From the NCBI RefSeq assembly GCF_011682235.2, contig NZ_CP076718.1, positions 3,019,868 to 3,083,867 on the forward strand: DNA of 64,000 nt. Reading direction: 5' to 3'. Each line of letters starts with the position of its first letter. Within the stretch, counting starts at the first letter, position 1. Below the pieces are notes generated by a model. It saw nothing but the letters and a program-made list of their open reading frames with translations, was not told where the DNA came from and searched no databases. The position numbers and the translations under genes are program-made. Shown one piece after another: positions 9,232 through 18,362 of this stretch. Source of the DNA: Rhodocaloribacter litoris. GTDB taxonomy: Bacteria > Bacteroidota > Rhodothermia > Rhodothermales > ISCAR-4553.

Positions 9232-9681
9232 TCACTTCACCTCGATGCGGCGCGGCTTGACTTCCTCGGCCTTGGGCACGCGGATCTCCAGCACGCCGTC
9301 CTTGTACGTGGCGCCGATTTTGCCTTCGTCTACGGCCTTCGGCAGGGTGAAGGAACGGTAGAAGTGGCCGAATTGCCGTTCGACACGCACGTAGTTCCGG
9401 TCTTTCTCCTGCGTTTCGAACTTGCGTTCTCCGCTCACGGTCAGCGTGCCGTCATGGAAGTTGATGTTCAGGTCTTCCTTCGACATGCCCGGCAGGTCCA
9501 TATGGATCAGGTAGGCATCGTCCGTCTCCACCAGGTCGACGCGGGGCGTCCAGAGGGCCGCTTCCCGGGCGTCGGTGTCTTCGGAGCGGGCCGGGCTCAG
9601 GAAGGAGTCGAACAGGCGATCGAACTCACGCTGCAACAGACGCAGGTCTCGTGCGGGTGAGAAACGGGTCAGGTTCGTCAT
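9232..9681 (-). CDS. Small heat shock protein, Hsp20/alpha-crystallin family
   Basis: A 149-aa ATP-independent holdase. The start at 9681 is fixed by a strong ribosome-binding site, AAGGAGGTG, 7 nt upstream. The N-terminus (LLQREFDRLFDSFL) is the usual oligomerisation arm. The alpha-crystallin domain runs from PRVDLVETDDAYLIHMDLPG through the FHDGTLTVSGERK strand to FYRSFTLPKAVDEGKI. The C-terminal GVLEIRVPKAEEVKPRRIEV contains the conserved I-x-V-type tail. The gene has its own terminator and stands alone. A heat-shock promoter was not recognised. Confidence 0.93.
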   Translation of the reverse strand: MTNLTRFSPARDLRLLQREFDRLFDSFLSPARSEDTDAREAALWTPRVDLVETDDAYLIHMDLPGMSKEDLNINFHDGTLTVSGERKFETQEKDRNYVRVERQFGHFYRSFTLPKAVDEGKIGATYKDGVLEIRVPKAEEVKPRRIEVK

Positions 9682-9918
9682 GGTGTGCCACCTCCTTGGT
9701 CGTTTGCAGTATTTCACATGTGTTCGAAGTGGTGTGCTTCGACCGTTTTCACCCGAAGAAGGCATCAAGCCGTATGCCGCCGTGCCGTTTCGGACACAAC
9801 GTCAAGGTTTTTCCGGGTTTCCTTAGAAATTCTGTCGAGGTCTCGGCAATAGTGGCAAGGCCTGCCGGGGCAAGCTGGCAGGCACGGGGGGCGGAAGGCA
9901 GCGGGGGCTGACGGTGCG

Positions 9919-11208
9919 TCAGGTGGTGCAGGGAGCCGGCCCGATGCGGGCGGCCGCTTCGCCGAAGCCGATCCGGTAGCCGTCGCCCTGGGCCCATCCG
10001 GTCAGGATGACACGGTCGCCGTCGGCCAGGAAGGTGCGTGTTTCGCCGCCGGGCAGGTGGATCGGGCGGGTTCCGCCCCGGGTCAGTTCCAGCAGGCTGC
10101 CGTAGCTGTCTTCCGCCGGGCCGCTGATGGTACCCGAGGCCAGCAGGTCGCCGGGGCGGAGGTTGCACCCGTTCACGGTGTGGTGAGCCAGTTGCTGGCA
10201 GACGTTCCAGTACAGGTAGCGGAAGTTGGTGCGGCAGACCGTGTAGGGAGACGCCATGGTTGCGGTCTGCAGGGCCACTTCGAGGTGGATGTCGTAGGCC
10301 CGGTCTTCGTCCGAGCGGAGGTAGGGCAGGGGGAGGGGATCCTGCGGCGGCCCGGCGCAGCGGAACGGCTCCAGGGCGGCGGCGGGTACCACCCAGGGCG
10401 AGATCGTCGTGGCGAAGTTTTTGCCGAGGAACGGTCCCAGCGGTACGTATTCCCACTTCTGCAGGTCGCGGGCGCTCCAGTCGTTGACGAGGACGAAGCC
10501 AAAGAGATGGTCGGCGGCCTGCCGGATGGGGATGGGTTCGCCGAGCCGGTTGCCGGGTCCGACGAAGAACCCGACTTCGAGTTCGAAGTCGAGTTGCCGG
10601 GTGGGGCCGAAGCGGGGCGGGCCGTCGTCGGGCTTGCTTTGCCCGCAAGGGCGGCGCACCTCCACCCCGCTGACGACGATGGAACTGGCCCGCCCGTGGT
10701 AGGCGACCGGCAGGTGGTGCCAGTTCGGCATCAGGGCGTTCTCCCTGCCACGAAACAGCGTGCCGACGTTGGTGGCGTGCTCCCGGGAGGCGTAGAAGTC
10801 CGTGTAGTCTCCGATCTCGGCGGGCAGGAGAAGTTCGACCTCGCGGAGCGGAAAGAGGGCCTGCTCGCACAGGGCGGCATCGTCGCGGAGGGTGGCGGTG
10901 CCGGCCTGGAGGAGGTGGCTGATGCGGCGGCGGGCGGCCTCCCACACGGCCGGCCCCAGGGCCATAAACGCGTTCAGCGAACCGCTCGAGAACGGCCGCT
11001 GCGCACGGATCGCCGGATGGTCGAAGAGCCCTTTTTCTTCGAGGACCGACAGGTCGAGCACGTAGTCGCCGATGGCCACACCGGCACGGGGCACCGCCCG
11101 GGGGCGGGGTTTGAAGATGCCGTAAGGCAGGTTCTGAATGGGAAAAGGCGCGTCCGGCGCAACGTCGATGAAGGAGCGCAGCGCGGGATCGGTGGTGGCG
11201 TCGAACAT
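9919..11208 (-). CDS. fahA: Fumarylacetoacetase
   Basis: A 429-aa enzyme of the last step of tyrosine/phenylalanine degradation, cleaving 4-fumarylacetoacetate to fumarate and acetoacetate. The N-terminal SH3-like FAH domain ([21 protein letters not shown]) precedes the catalytic domain. Family motifs are visible: [52 protein letters not shown], and C-terminal [15 protein letters not shown]. The Asp and Glu residues of FYASREH and LDFELE are the expected metal ligands. ATG 11208 gives the start typical for the family; a GTG at 11223 would add five residues. No other homogentisate-pathway gene is adjacent. Confidence 0.95.
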   Translation of the reverse strand: MFDATTDPALRSFIDVAPDAPFPIQNLPYGIFKPRPRAVPRAGVAIGDYVLDLSVLEEKGLFDHPAIRAQRPFSSGSLNAFMALGPAVWEAARRRISHLLQAGTATLRDDAALCEQALFPLREVELLLPAEIGDYTDFYASREHATNVGTLFRGRENALMPNWHHLPVAYHGRASSIVVSGVEVRRPCGQSKPDDGPPRFGPTRQLDFELEVGFFVGPGNRLGEPIPIRQAADHLFGFVLVNDWSARDLQKWEYVPLGPFLGKNFATTISPWVVPAAALEPFRCAGPPQDPLPLPYLRSDEDRAYDIHLEVALQTATMASPYTVCRTNFRYLYWNVCQQLAHHTVNGCNLRPGDLLASGTISGPAEDSYGSLLELTRGGTRPIHLPGGETRTFLADGDRVILTGWAQGDGYRIGFGEAAARIGPAPCTT

Positions 11209-11353
11209 GCCGGGGGAGGGCACGAGGTGGCAGCGTCAGGGCGTTGCAGCGACAGCAACCGGGCCGGGCGAAAAGGGCCGGCTACCGGTGTGAATCCGGT
11301 TCAGATCGAAGAACCAAAGCGCTTTTCGAATTGTAAGAACTCTTGATTAACAC

Positions 11354-11384
11354 CTTGTATGAACTCACCATTAATATTACTTTG
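11354..11384 (+). promoter_or_regulatory. Bacteroidota-type promoter candidate for the TPR lipoprotein
   Basis: CTTG at 11354-11357 and TTACTTTG at 11377-11384 are separated by 19 bp. They resemble the Bacteroidota -33 TTTG / -7 TAnnTTTG consensus, with one mismatch in each box. The surrounding 60 bp are conspicuously AT-rich. The predicted leader before the ATG at 11476 would be about 85 nt. Confidence 0.4.
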
Positions 11385-11475
11385 TCGAACCCCACCGTGG
11401 CCGGCCGCGTCATGCGGCCGAAGCGCTACCACACCAGAACACCTCTTCGTCCCACATACAGGAAGGCATACCATC

Positions 11476-12681
11476 ATGAAACGGTTTTCTGTCTTTTTGG
11501 CCCTTCTGATCGGCGGGTGGCTGCTCATGGGCGCCAACGGGTGCTCGAGCGATCCCAACGTGGAAGGGGCCAAGCTCGACCTCCGCAACAAGGACTATGA
11601 CCGGGCCCTGGAGAACCTGGCGATCGCGCTGGAGAAGAACCCGCAGAACGCCGAGGCGCTCTACCTAAAGGGTCAGGTGTTGCAGGAGCAGGCTTTTGCG
11701 ACGCCGGACGCCGAACAGCACGCGCAGCTGATGGCCGACGCCGTCGCCGCCTATAACCAGGCGCTCGCGATCGATCCGAAGCTGGAGAGCGACATCCGGC
11801 GCAACCTCACGATCGCCTACGTGAACGAGTTCCAGAAGGGCGTGCAGGCTTTCAACCGGGGCCGCGAGGACTCGTCGGCCTTCGACGATGCGGTCCTGTA
11901 CTTCAAGACGGTCTCGCTCATTGCGCCGGACTCGACCGGTCCCTACGTGAACCAGGCCTTCGCCCTGATGAACGCCGGGCGCGATGCCGAGGCGATCGCG
12001 CCGTTCGAGATGGCCATCGAGAAAGGCGAAGACGAGCCGGATACCTACTCGTTCCTGGCAAGCCTCTACCTGTCGAACGATCGTGCCGAAGACGCGGTGA
12101 GGTTGCTCGAGAAGGCCACGCAGGAGCATCCGAACAATGTGGACCTGCAGGCCCAGTTGCTCAATGCCTATACGCTCGCCGGGCAGCTCGACCGGGCCCT
12201 GGAAAAATACCGCGAGGCCGTCGTGGCCGATCCCACTAACAAGGTGTATCATTACAACCTCGGCTCGCTTCTGCTCGAACGGGAGCAGTATGACGAGGCC
12301 ATCGAGCACCTGAAGAAGGCCGTCGAACTGGATCCCGCCTATGCCAATGCGCAGTACAACCTGGGCGCCGCCTATGTGAACAAGGCCGTCGACGTCAACG
12401 AGCGAATCAGCGAACTCGACGACGAGATCCGGGCGAACCCGAACATGCCGGAGGCCGAGCGGCAGGCCAAAGAGGCCGAGATCGAGCGGCTCACCGAAGA
12501 GCGCCGAGAACTCTTCAGCATGGCCGTCGCACCGCTCGAACAGGCCAAGCAGCTGTTCGAAGAGGCCGGTGAGAACCCCATGGAGATCTGCCGCGTGCTG
12601 TTCCAGTCCTACGTCCAGACGAATCAGACGGACAAGGCCGAAGGGGTGCAGGAGTGTGCCGGCTACGGCGACCTCAACTGA
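11476..12681 (+). CDS. Tetratricopeptide repeat lipoprotein
   Basis: A 401-aa protein. ATG 11476 follows a purine-rich leader and opens a lipoprotein signal (MKRFSVFLALLIGGWLLMGANGC) with the lipidated Cys at 23. The body is a run of TPR helices: DYDRALENLAIALEKNPQNAEALYLKG; QLDRALEKYREAVVADP; EQYDEAIEHLKKAVELDPAYANAQYNLG. A charged coiled-coil insert follows (MPEAERQAKEAEIERLTEERREL) before a final repeat. It is probably anchored in the periplasmic leaflet of a membrane as a scaffold; its partners are unknown. It is monocistronic, with a strong terminator 26 bp past the stop. Confidence 0.88.
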   Translation: MKRFSVFLALLIGGWLLMGANGCSSDPNVEGAKLDLRNKDYDRALENLAIALEKNPQNAEALYLKGQVLQEQAFATPDAEQHAQLMADAVAAYNQALAIDPKLESDIRRNLTIAYVNEFQKGVQAFNRGREDSSAFDDAVLYFKTVSLIAPDSTGPYVNQAFALMNAGRDAEAIAPFEMAIEKGEDEPDTYSFLASLYLSNDRAEDAVRLLEKATQEHPNNVDLQAQLLNAYTLAGQLDRALEKYREAVVADPTNKVYHYNLGSLLLEREQYDEAIEHLKKAVELDPAYANAQYNLGAAYVNKAVDVNERISELDDEIRANPNMPEAERQAKEAEIERLTEERRELFSMAVAPLEQAKQLFEEAGENPMEICRVLFQSYVQTNQTDKAEGVQECAGYGDLN

Positions 12682-12706
12682 GCCGCCTTGCAAGACCATC
12701 CGGAGG

Positions 12707-12745
12707 AACCCGGGCTTCGCCGGCGAGGCCCGGGTTCTTTTTTTT
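12707..12745 (+). terminator. Strong rho-independent terminator
   Basis: AACCCGGGC...GCCCGGGTT stem followed by C and eight T residues, directly after the TPR lipoprotein gene. It separates it from the metallopeptidase gene. Confidence 0.9.
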
Positions 12746-12952
12746 GCCTGTCCGGCGGGATCCCGGAAAACCGGGGCGGCAGGGGTTGTCTTTCATGTAA
12801 CGAACCTGTATCGTAGCCATAGCCACGCTGCGGCGGTCGCCGGTACGCCAAGGGCCGTGTGCGGCTCGCCGGGTCGTTGCGGGCACGTGATGCGGATACG
12901 TCACGTTCGAGCTTAACCTGATTTCTCCATCAACGAGGCCGAGGAGGACACG

Positions 12953-13540
12953 ATGGGCTTTAACAATGCAGGGCTCGGGCCTGCCGATCTGGCAATCGTC
13001 CGGCAGCTTCAGCCCGTGATCATCGACACGCTGCGAAAGGCGGCCCGGACGATCGAGCAGGGAGGCGGCAGGGCCGAAAGCAGAAAGTGGTTCGGAGACG
13101 ACAGCCCGGCCTGGATGAACGAACTGCGCCGCCGCCTCAATATGCTCGCCAGCATGATCAATACGAAACCGATCGACGTTTCTTTCTCAAACCTCAACCG
13201 GCGCTGTTCCGGGGAATTTGCGGCGGCACCTCCCCCCACCGGTGGCTGGCGCGACTTCGTAGGCGGGCAGAACCCGATGACGACCGCACAGAACCGCAAT
13301 TTCAGGATCTGGCTCAACCTGGACTGGAACACCGCGCCCCTCTACCGGCCGTTCAAGCGACCCGCCGACAGCAAGTTTCAAACGCTGGTGCACGAGTGCA
13401 CCCATCTCTTTCTGGACACCGACGACGATGCCTACGGGGTGCCGCAGTGTGAGGTGACCGCGGCAACCAATCCGGCCGTCGCCAAGAAGACGGCCGACTG
13501 CTGGGGCTACTTCGTGGAAGAGTTTCGCACCGGGGGGTGA
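12953..13540 (+). CDS. Aspzincin-like (M35, lysine-specific endopeptidase-like) metallopeptidase domain protein
   Basis: A 195-aa protein with an excellent ribosome-binding site (GAGGAGG, 6 nt before the ATG). The key motif is HECTHLFLDTDDDAYG (residues 147-162). It provides the HExxH zinc ligands H147 and H151 with E148 as base, plus a [GD]T-x-D-x-x-YG segment supplying the third Asp ligand, the hallmark of aspzincins. The C-terminal WGYFVEEF resembles the end of such domains. There is no signal peptide and no propeptide, which is odd for a family known mostly from secreted fungal and bacterial enzymes. The last nine codons form the start of a 164-bp tandem duplication. The substrate is unknown. 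Confidence 0.75.
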   Translation: MGFNNAGLGPADLAIVRQLQPVIIDTLRKAARTIEQGGGRAESRKWFGDDSPAWMNELRRRLNMLASMINTKPIDVSFSNLNRRCSGEFAAAPPPTGGWRDFVGGQNPMTTAQNRNFRIWLNLDWNTAPLYRPFKRPADSKFQTLVHECTHLFLDTDDDAYGVPQCEVTAATNPAVAKKTADCWGYFVEEFRTGG

Positions 13541-13840
13541 CCGGAGCCGTCCGGAACGCGAGGGGCCGGCCCGGATGGGAGAACAGGTCCGCGGGTTCGT
13601 TCGTTGGACGTTGCGGCCTTGCGTCTCCGGTTGAAAGCCGGTGTGCAGCGGCCGGCCTCGGACCGTTCCTGAACCTTGTGGAAGAGTTTCGCACCGGGGG
13701 GTGACCGGAGCCGTCCAGAACGCGAGGGGCCGGCCCGGATGGGAGAACAGGTCCGCAGGTTCGTTCGTTGGACGTTGCGGCCTTGCGTCTCCGGTTGAAA
13801 GCGGTGCGCAGCGGCCGGCCTTGGACCGTTCCTGAACCCT
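13514..13840. repeat. Tandem duplication, two copies of a 163-164 bp unit
   Basis: Copy 1 is 13514-13677 and copy 2 is 13678-13840. By eye they differ at about six positions (substitutions plus two one-base indels), so they are about 96% identical. Copy 1 contains the last nine codons and stop of the metallopeptidase gene. Copy 2 repeats this C-terminus without the rest of the gene and ends five bases before the ATG of the downstream PLP enzyme. The unit fills the whole 305-bp gap between the genes. Confidence 0.95.
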
Positions 13841-13845
13841 TTTCC

Positions 13846-15012
13846 ATGCAAGCATCCAGACCTCGATACGGATTCGGCACCCAAGCCGTCCATGCCGGCC
13901 AGACGCCGGACCCGGCCACCGGCGCCATCATGCCGCCCATCTACCAGACCTCGACCTACGTGCAGCGGGCGCCGGGGGATCACCAGGGCTACGAATATGC
14001 CCGGGTCAGCAATCCGACGCGCACCGCGCTCGAGGGCAACCTGGCCGCCCTCGAAGGCGCCCGCCACGGCATCGCCTTCGCTTCGGGGGTGGCCGCGACC
14101 GACGCTGTCGTGCGTTGCCTTCGGCCCGGAGACCACCTCGTCGCGTCCGAAGACCTCTACGGGGGCACCTACCGCCTCTTCCGGCAGGTGTTCGAGCCCT
14201 TCGGCATCCACGCCACCTTCGTCGACATGACGGACCTGGACGCCGTCGAACAGGCCCTGACGCCGGCGACGAAGCTGCTCTGGATCGAGACGCCGACGAA
14301 CCCGCTGCTGCGCATCCTCGACATCCGCGCCCTGAGCGAACTGGCCCACGCGCACGGCATCGATGTGGCCGTCGACAACACGTTCGCCACCCCCTACCTG
14401 CAGCAGCCCCTCTCTCTCGGGGCCGACCTGGTCGTGCATTCCACGACCAAATACCTCGGCGGCCATTCGGACCTCATCGGCGGCGCCGTCTGTACCAGCC
14501 GGGACGACTGGGCCGAACGCCTGCGTTTTCTGGTCAAGACGGTCGGCGCGGTGCCGGGGCCGATGGATTGCTTTCTCACGCTGCGCGGGACGAAGACCCT
14601 CCACCTGCGTATGGAGCGCCATGCGGAGAATGCACGGCGGGTGGCCGAATTTCTCGCCGGGCATCCCAAGGTAGGGCGGGTGTATTATCCCGGGCTGCCC
14701 GGCGACCCGGGCCATGCGCTCGCGCGGCGCCAGATGCGTGCCTTCGGGGGGATGGTTTCCTTTGTCCTCAAAGACGAATCCCTGGAGAAGGCCGTACGGG
14801 TGCTCTCGGGTACGCACGTCTTTGCCCTGGCCGAGAGCCTCGGGGGGGTCGAGAGCCTGATCAACCACCCGGCGACGATGACGCATGCCTCCATCCCTCG
14901 CGAGGACCGGCTCCGGGCCGGTCTCAGCGATGCCCTGATCCGGTTGTCGGTCGGCATCGAGGAGGTGGACGACCTTCTGGCCGACCTCGATCAGGCCCTG
15001 GCGGCGGTGTGA
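13846..15012 (+). CDS. Cys/Met-metabolism PLP-dependent enzyme (cystathionine gamma-synthase/lyase family)
   Basis: A 388-aa enzyme of transsulfuration, cleaving or forming cystathionine or related sulfur amino acids. Family motifs are clear: PIYQTSTY near residue 31, YEYARVSNPTRTALE (phosphate-binding Tyr/Arg of the neighbour subunit), FASGVAATDAV, ETPTNPLL, the AVDNTFATPYLQQP Asp pairing with the PLP ring, and HSTTKYLGGHSD with Schiff-base lysine K202. The C-terminal SLGGVESLINHPATMTHAS and LIRLSVGIEEVDDLL are typical. Motifs alone do not separate gamma-synthase, gamma-lyase and methionine gamma-lyase. The leader is copy 2 of the upstream duplication, and no convincing ribosome-binding site precedes the ATG at 13846. 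Confidence 0.9.
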   Translation: MQASRPRYGFGTQAVHAGQTPDPATGAIMPPIYQTSTYVQRAPGDHQGYEYARVSNPTRTALEGNLAALEGARHGIAFASGVAATDAVVRCLRPGDHLVASEDLYGGTYRLFRQVFEPFGIHATFVDMTDLDAVEQALTPATKLLWIETPTNPLLRILDIRALSELAHAHGIDVAVDNTFATPYLQQPLSLGADLVVHSTTKYLGGHSDLIGGAVCTSRDDWAERLRFLVKTVGAVPGPMDCFLTLRGTKTLHLRMERHAENARRVAEFLAGHPKVGRVYYPGLPGDPGHALARRQMRAFGGMVSFVLKDESLEKAVRVLSGTHVFALAESLGGVESLINHPATMTHASIPREDRLRAGLSDALIRLSVGIEEVDDLLADLDQALAAV

Positions 15013-15019
15013 GGCCGCG

Positions 15020-15988
15020 CTACTTGAGCAGCGCCATCGTGCGGGTCCGGGTGCGGCCGCCGGCTTCGAGCCGGTAGAGGTACAGCCCGGCAGGCCACCC
15101 GTCCGCCACGAAGTCGACCGTATGGGTTCCCGCCGCGCGGAAACCGTCGACCAGTGTGGCGATCTCATGCCCGAGCAGGTCGTAGACCCGCAGGCGTACG
15201 GGGCCGCCGGCCGGCAACGCGAACGTGATGGTCGTGGCCCGGTGGAACGGGTTCGGGAAGTTCTGCTCCAGGCGGAAATCGGCCGGGACGGTTTCCGCTT
15301 CCGTCGCCGTGGCCGTTGAAAAGGTGATCGTCAGGGTCGGGGGGGTCGTGCTTTCGCGGCTGTCGAAGCGCCGGGCCGAGCCGTTGTTGAGCTCGTCGCC
15401 GATCAGGATCCAGCCGAAGTTTTCGTCGGGTCGTTCGAGCCAGTCCTGCACGTCGCCGGCCATGCGCTCGGAGGTCCAGGTATAGGTGCCCGGATTGTCG
15501 ACGGAGGTGGTGGCGCTGGGGGTGTCGTCGAAGTCGCCGCCCGGATTGGTCCACCGGTCGGTGTTGAAGAAGCGGTAGAGCCAGGTCGCATCCCCCGCGG
15601 CGGCGAACGTGCCGGTTCCGCCCGGGCTGCCGGCGTTGGAAGAGCCCTCGCCCCAGTCGGCTTCGACACGGTGCAGCGAGACGGCGCTGGGTCCGGCACC
15701 GGGCGGTTCGTTCGAGAGCTGGAGCACCAGCGTGACGCTCTGGATCCGGGCTTCGGCCGGCAGGTTGCCCGCGACGTCGAAAGCCAGGAGCGCCCGGCGC
15801 CGGTCTCCCCGGTTCGTGCGCCCCACGTAGAAATGCGGGCCACTACCGTTGCTGATGTCGCCCGAGGTGGATTCGTACAGGGTGTTGTCTTTGACCGGCG
15901 TCAACTCGATCTGGTTCTGGCCGAAGGCGAAAGGCGACAGGGCGGCCAGCAGGGCGGCCAGGCACAGGAAAGCGTATCGGTGTTTCAT
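15020..15988 (-). CDS. Secreted DNRLRE-domain protein with type IX secretion (Por) sorting domain
   Basis: A 322-aa protein starting at ATG 15988 with a signal peptide (MKHRYAFLCLAALLAALSPF, then AFGQNQ). The central part resembles DNRLRE-type beta-sandwich modules: LTPVKDNTLYES, an RRALLAFDV strand, SVTLVLQLSNEP, HRVEADWGEGSSN and MAGDVQDWLERPDENFGW. It ends in a canonical type A T9SS sorting domain: FRLEQNFPNPFHRATTITFA, VRLRVYDLLGHEIATLVDG, and GLYLYRLEAG then MALLK. It should be exported by Sec and then carried to the cell surface by the type IX system. Its ligand is unknown. It is convergent with the PLP enzyme, 7 bp apart. Confidence 0.85.
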   Translation of the reverse strand: MKHRYAFLCLAALLAALSPFAFGQNQIELTPVKDNTLYESTSGDISNGSGPHFYVGRTNRGDRRRALLAFDVAGNLPAEARIQSVTLVLQLSNEPPGAGPSAVSLHRVEADWGEGSSNAGSPGGTGTFAAAGDATWLYRFFNTDRWTNPGGDFDDTPSATTSVDNPGTYTWTSERMAGDVQDWLERPDENFGWILIGDELNNGSARRFDSRESTTPPTLTITFSTATATEAETVPADFRLEQNFPNPFHRATTITFALPAGGPVRLRVYDLLGHEIATLVDGFRAAGTHTVDFVADGWPAGLYLYRLEAGGRTRTRTMALLK

Positions 15989-17099
15989 GAGCGCAATCAA
16001 CGAGATGGAGACGAGAGGACGCGCAGGGCCGGCCGGGTGACGGATCCCCGTACCTCCTCGACCCGAAAGCGATATCGACGCCGAAGGTAGGCGGCTCCGG
16101 TGCCGAAAGCAAGCCGCCGGAGCGCACGGCTGCGGCGGCGGTGGCCGGGCAGGTCGTGGGAACGGGCCGGAACCGTATTAAGGTGCATGCCTGCGTGCGG
16201 TGCCGGTTGGCATTCCTACAGTACCTGACCGGTGCCGGATGACCACGGGGCAGGAGATCCGGCGAGGCCGGGATGGATCAGATGCGGTATTCGAGGCCGA
16301 AGAACCAGTCGGTCGAACGGATGGTGTTGCGCCCGAAGGGGGTGCGGAAGACCTGCGCGCTGAGGCCGAGGCGGGGCAGCGGGTAGAGCGTGAGGCCGGC
16401 GCCGGTCTTTACGTACCGGGTGCGGGTGGGGATCGGGTTGGCCGGGTTGAACCCCGTCTCCGGCGGCTGGTTCGACCAGGTGCCGTGCACCAGCGCCTGC
16501 AGCAGCGCCCATCGTCCGAGGGTCAGCCCCGCTTCGGCGGAGAAGAGCCACTCGTCGGCATAGTCGGGGCGGTCATCTTCGAGGCATGAGGCCGGTGGCG
16601 GGCCGGGGGCGCACACCCGGGCCCGCGAGAGCCCGTAGAAATCCGAGCGGAGCCGGTAACCGAGCCCGGCCTGCAGGTAGGCGGGGAGGGGATACAGGCT
16701 CAGGCCATAACCGAAGACGGCCTGCAAATCGACCTGACCCGGGCCGAGCGACGGGGTGAAGTTGCGCGTGTAGCCCAGGGGCAACGTCGTCGTCACCGTA
16801 AGGGCGGCGGCAGCCCGCTTCAGGGGTACGCCGAAGAGCGAGGCCAGCCCCACCCGGAGCCCGAGCATCATCGATCCGAAGCCTTCCGTGGTGTAGGCGA
16901 AGCGGGTGTCGTGTACGGTGACGCGTTTGAAGGGTATCAGCATCACCAGCGTCAACCGGTCGGTCAGTCCATACACGCCATACACGTAGAGGCTCCGGTC
17001 GAAGAACGCCTCGCCGTCCACGCCCGGCGCGTAGGGCTTCTCGGTGCCGTCGAAGTCCCACTGCATGGCCGCGGTGACGTGCGCCCGGGTCAGCTTGAC

Positions 17100-17260
17100 T
17101 TGAGCCTCCCCCGCTTGAAAGCGGGAGATTCCTGCTTCATCGACCGATGCCATGCAACTGAATAGCTGCGCTGGTCTTACTCAGATCTCCACAGGCTGCC
17201 ACGGTCGCTCCGACCGCCAGAATGTTCTTCGCCGCGTTTACGTCGCGGTCGTGTTCGGTA
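17100..17260 (-). ncRNA. Predicted omega-RNA (reRNA) of the tnpB element; 5' limit approximate
   Basis: In IS605-type elements the guide scaffold overlaps the 3' end of tnpB and runs to the right end, with the guide taken from flanking DNA. Here that predicts a scaffold ending at 17100, including the 17106-17127 hairpin, and a guide beginning GTCAAGCTGACCC in the interrupted gene. The 5' boundary cannot be read. This is inferred from family knowledge plus the hairpin. Confidence 0.45.
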
Positions 17261-18315
17261 CTGCATTCCTCGCAGGTCCAGCGGCGCACACTGAGAGGCA
17301 TCTTCTCGCGGATATGACCGCACGCGCTACACCGCTTCGAAGAGGGGAACCATCGATCCACCTTGATGAGCGTACGCCCGTACCACTCGCACTTGTATTC
17401 GAGTTGGCGGACGATCTCGCCCCAACTCGCCCCCGAGATGGAGCGGGCGAGATGGCGGTTCTTCAGCATATTCTTCACCGCAAGGCTCTCGACAGCGATC
17501 ACGTCGTGGTTCTTGACAAGATCGGTCGTGAGCTTGTGGATGAAGTCGCTACGCCGGTCAGCAATGCGGGCGTGGAGCTTCGCCACTTTTCGGCGCTGCT
17601 TCTCCCAGTTGTTGCTTCCTTTCTGCTTCCGGCTGAGAGCTTTCTGCGCCCGACGCAGACGGCGATACGCTCTGCGGAGGTGCCTGGGGTTGCCGCTGCG
17701 GAAACCGTCAGAGGTCACAACCACGTCATTGAGCCCGAGATCGACGCCGACGCTCTTGCCTGTCTTTCCGCCCGGATCGGCGGGCGGCAGCGGCTCTACC
17801 TTGCACCGGCAGTGCAGGCAGACGTGGTAGCGCCCCGAGGGGTCGAGCGTCACCGTCACCTTGACGACCTCGCCCTCCGGCTTCCGGCTCCACCGGATCT
17901 TGAGCGGTGCCTTCTGCTTCGCCAGCGTGAGTGTCATTGCTTCGGGATCAAAGCGGAAGGCGCTGCTGGCGTACGTTGCACTCTGCTTTCCACGCTTGCG
18001 CTTGAAGGAGGGGTAGCCGCTCCGACCCTCGAAGAAGTTCGTGAAGGCACGTTCGAGGTTGCGAAGCGATTGCTGAAGTACGACGCTGGATACCTCCCCG
18101 AGCCACCGCGTCTCCTCCCGTTTCTTGATCTGCGTGAGTTCGACGGCGAGGCTGTTGTAGGTGAGGCTTTTGCCCTCGCCGTGGTAAGCGTTGGTTCTAC
18201 GCTCCAGCCCCCAGTTGTACACCCAGCGGGCACAGCCGAACGTGCGAGCAAGGTTCTGCCTCTGCTCGGCGTTCGGGTAGGCGCGGTAGCGATATGTTCG
18301 CATCACCTCGGGCAT
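17137..18315 (-). CDS. tnpB: TnpB RNA-guided nuclease of IS200/IS605-type element
   Basis: A 392-aa protein if it starts at ATG 18315; GTG 18327 and ATG 18303 are alternatives. It has an N-terminal OrfB_IS605 helical region (YRYRAYPNAEQRQNLARTFG) and then a RuvC fold with all acidic residues: D192 in VGVDLGLND, E276 in VIAVESLAVKN and D358 in HDRDVNAAKN. The four zinc-ribbon cysteines (CSAC...CEEC, residues 329-351) are present. TnpB proteins are omega-RNA-guided DNA nucleases that cut the empty donor site next to a TAM and so favour retention of the element. This copy has no frameshift or missing catalytic residue and looks functional. The C-terminal tail ends 37 bp before the right end of the element. 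Confidence 0.93.
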   Translation of the reverse strand: MPEVMRTYRYRAYPNAEQRQNLARTFGCARWVYNWGLERRTNAYHGEGKSLTYNSLAVELTQIKKREETRWLGEVSSVVLQQSLRNLERAFTNFFEGRSGYPSFKRKRGKQSATYASSAFRFDPEAMTLTLAKQKAPLKIRWSRKPEGEVVKVTVTLDPSGRYHVCLHCRCKVEPLPPADPGGKTGKSVGVDLGLNDVVVTSDGFRSGNPRHLRRAYRRLRRAQKALSRKQKGSNNWEKQRRKVAKLHARIADRRSDFIHKLTTDLVKNHDVIAVESLAVKNMLKNRHLARSISGASWGEIVRQLEYKCEWYGRTLIKVDRWFPSSKRCSACGHIREKMPLSVRRWTCEECSTEHDRDVNAAKNILAVGATVAACGDLSKTSAAIQLHGIGR

Positions 18316-18362
18316 AGTTACACGCACCCCTATTATGTGCGTAAGGTTCCCGCTCAGTCGTG

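Noticed and set aside
11224-11300. Cobalamin-riboswitch-like wording (CCGGTGTGAATCCGG)
   Set aside because: The other conserved boxes are missing, and neither flanking gene (fumarylacetoacetase, TPR lipoprotein) is B12-related.
13507-15168. 553-codon minus-strand open frame with internally repeated protein segments
   Set aside because: The repetition comes from the 164-bp DNA duplication, and the rest is antisense to the PLP enzyme.
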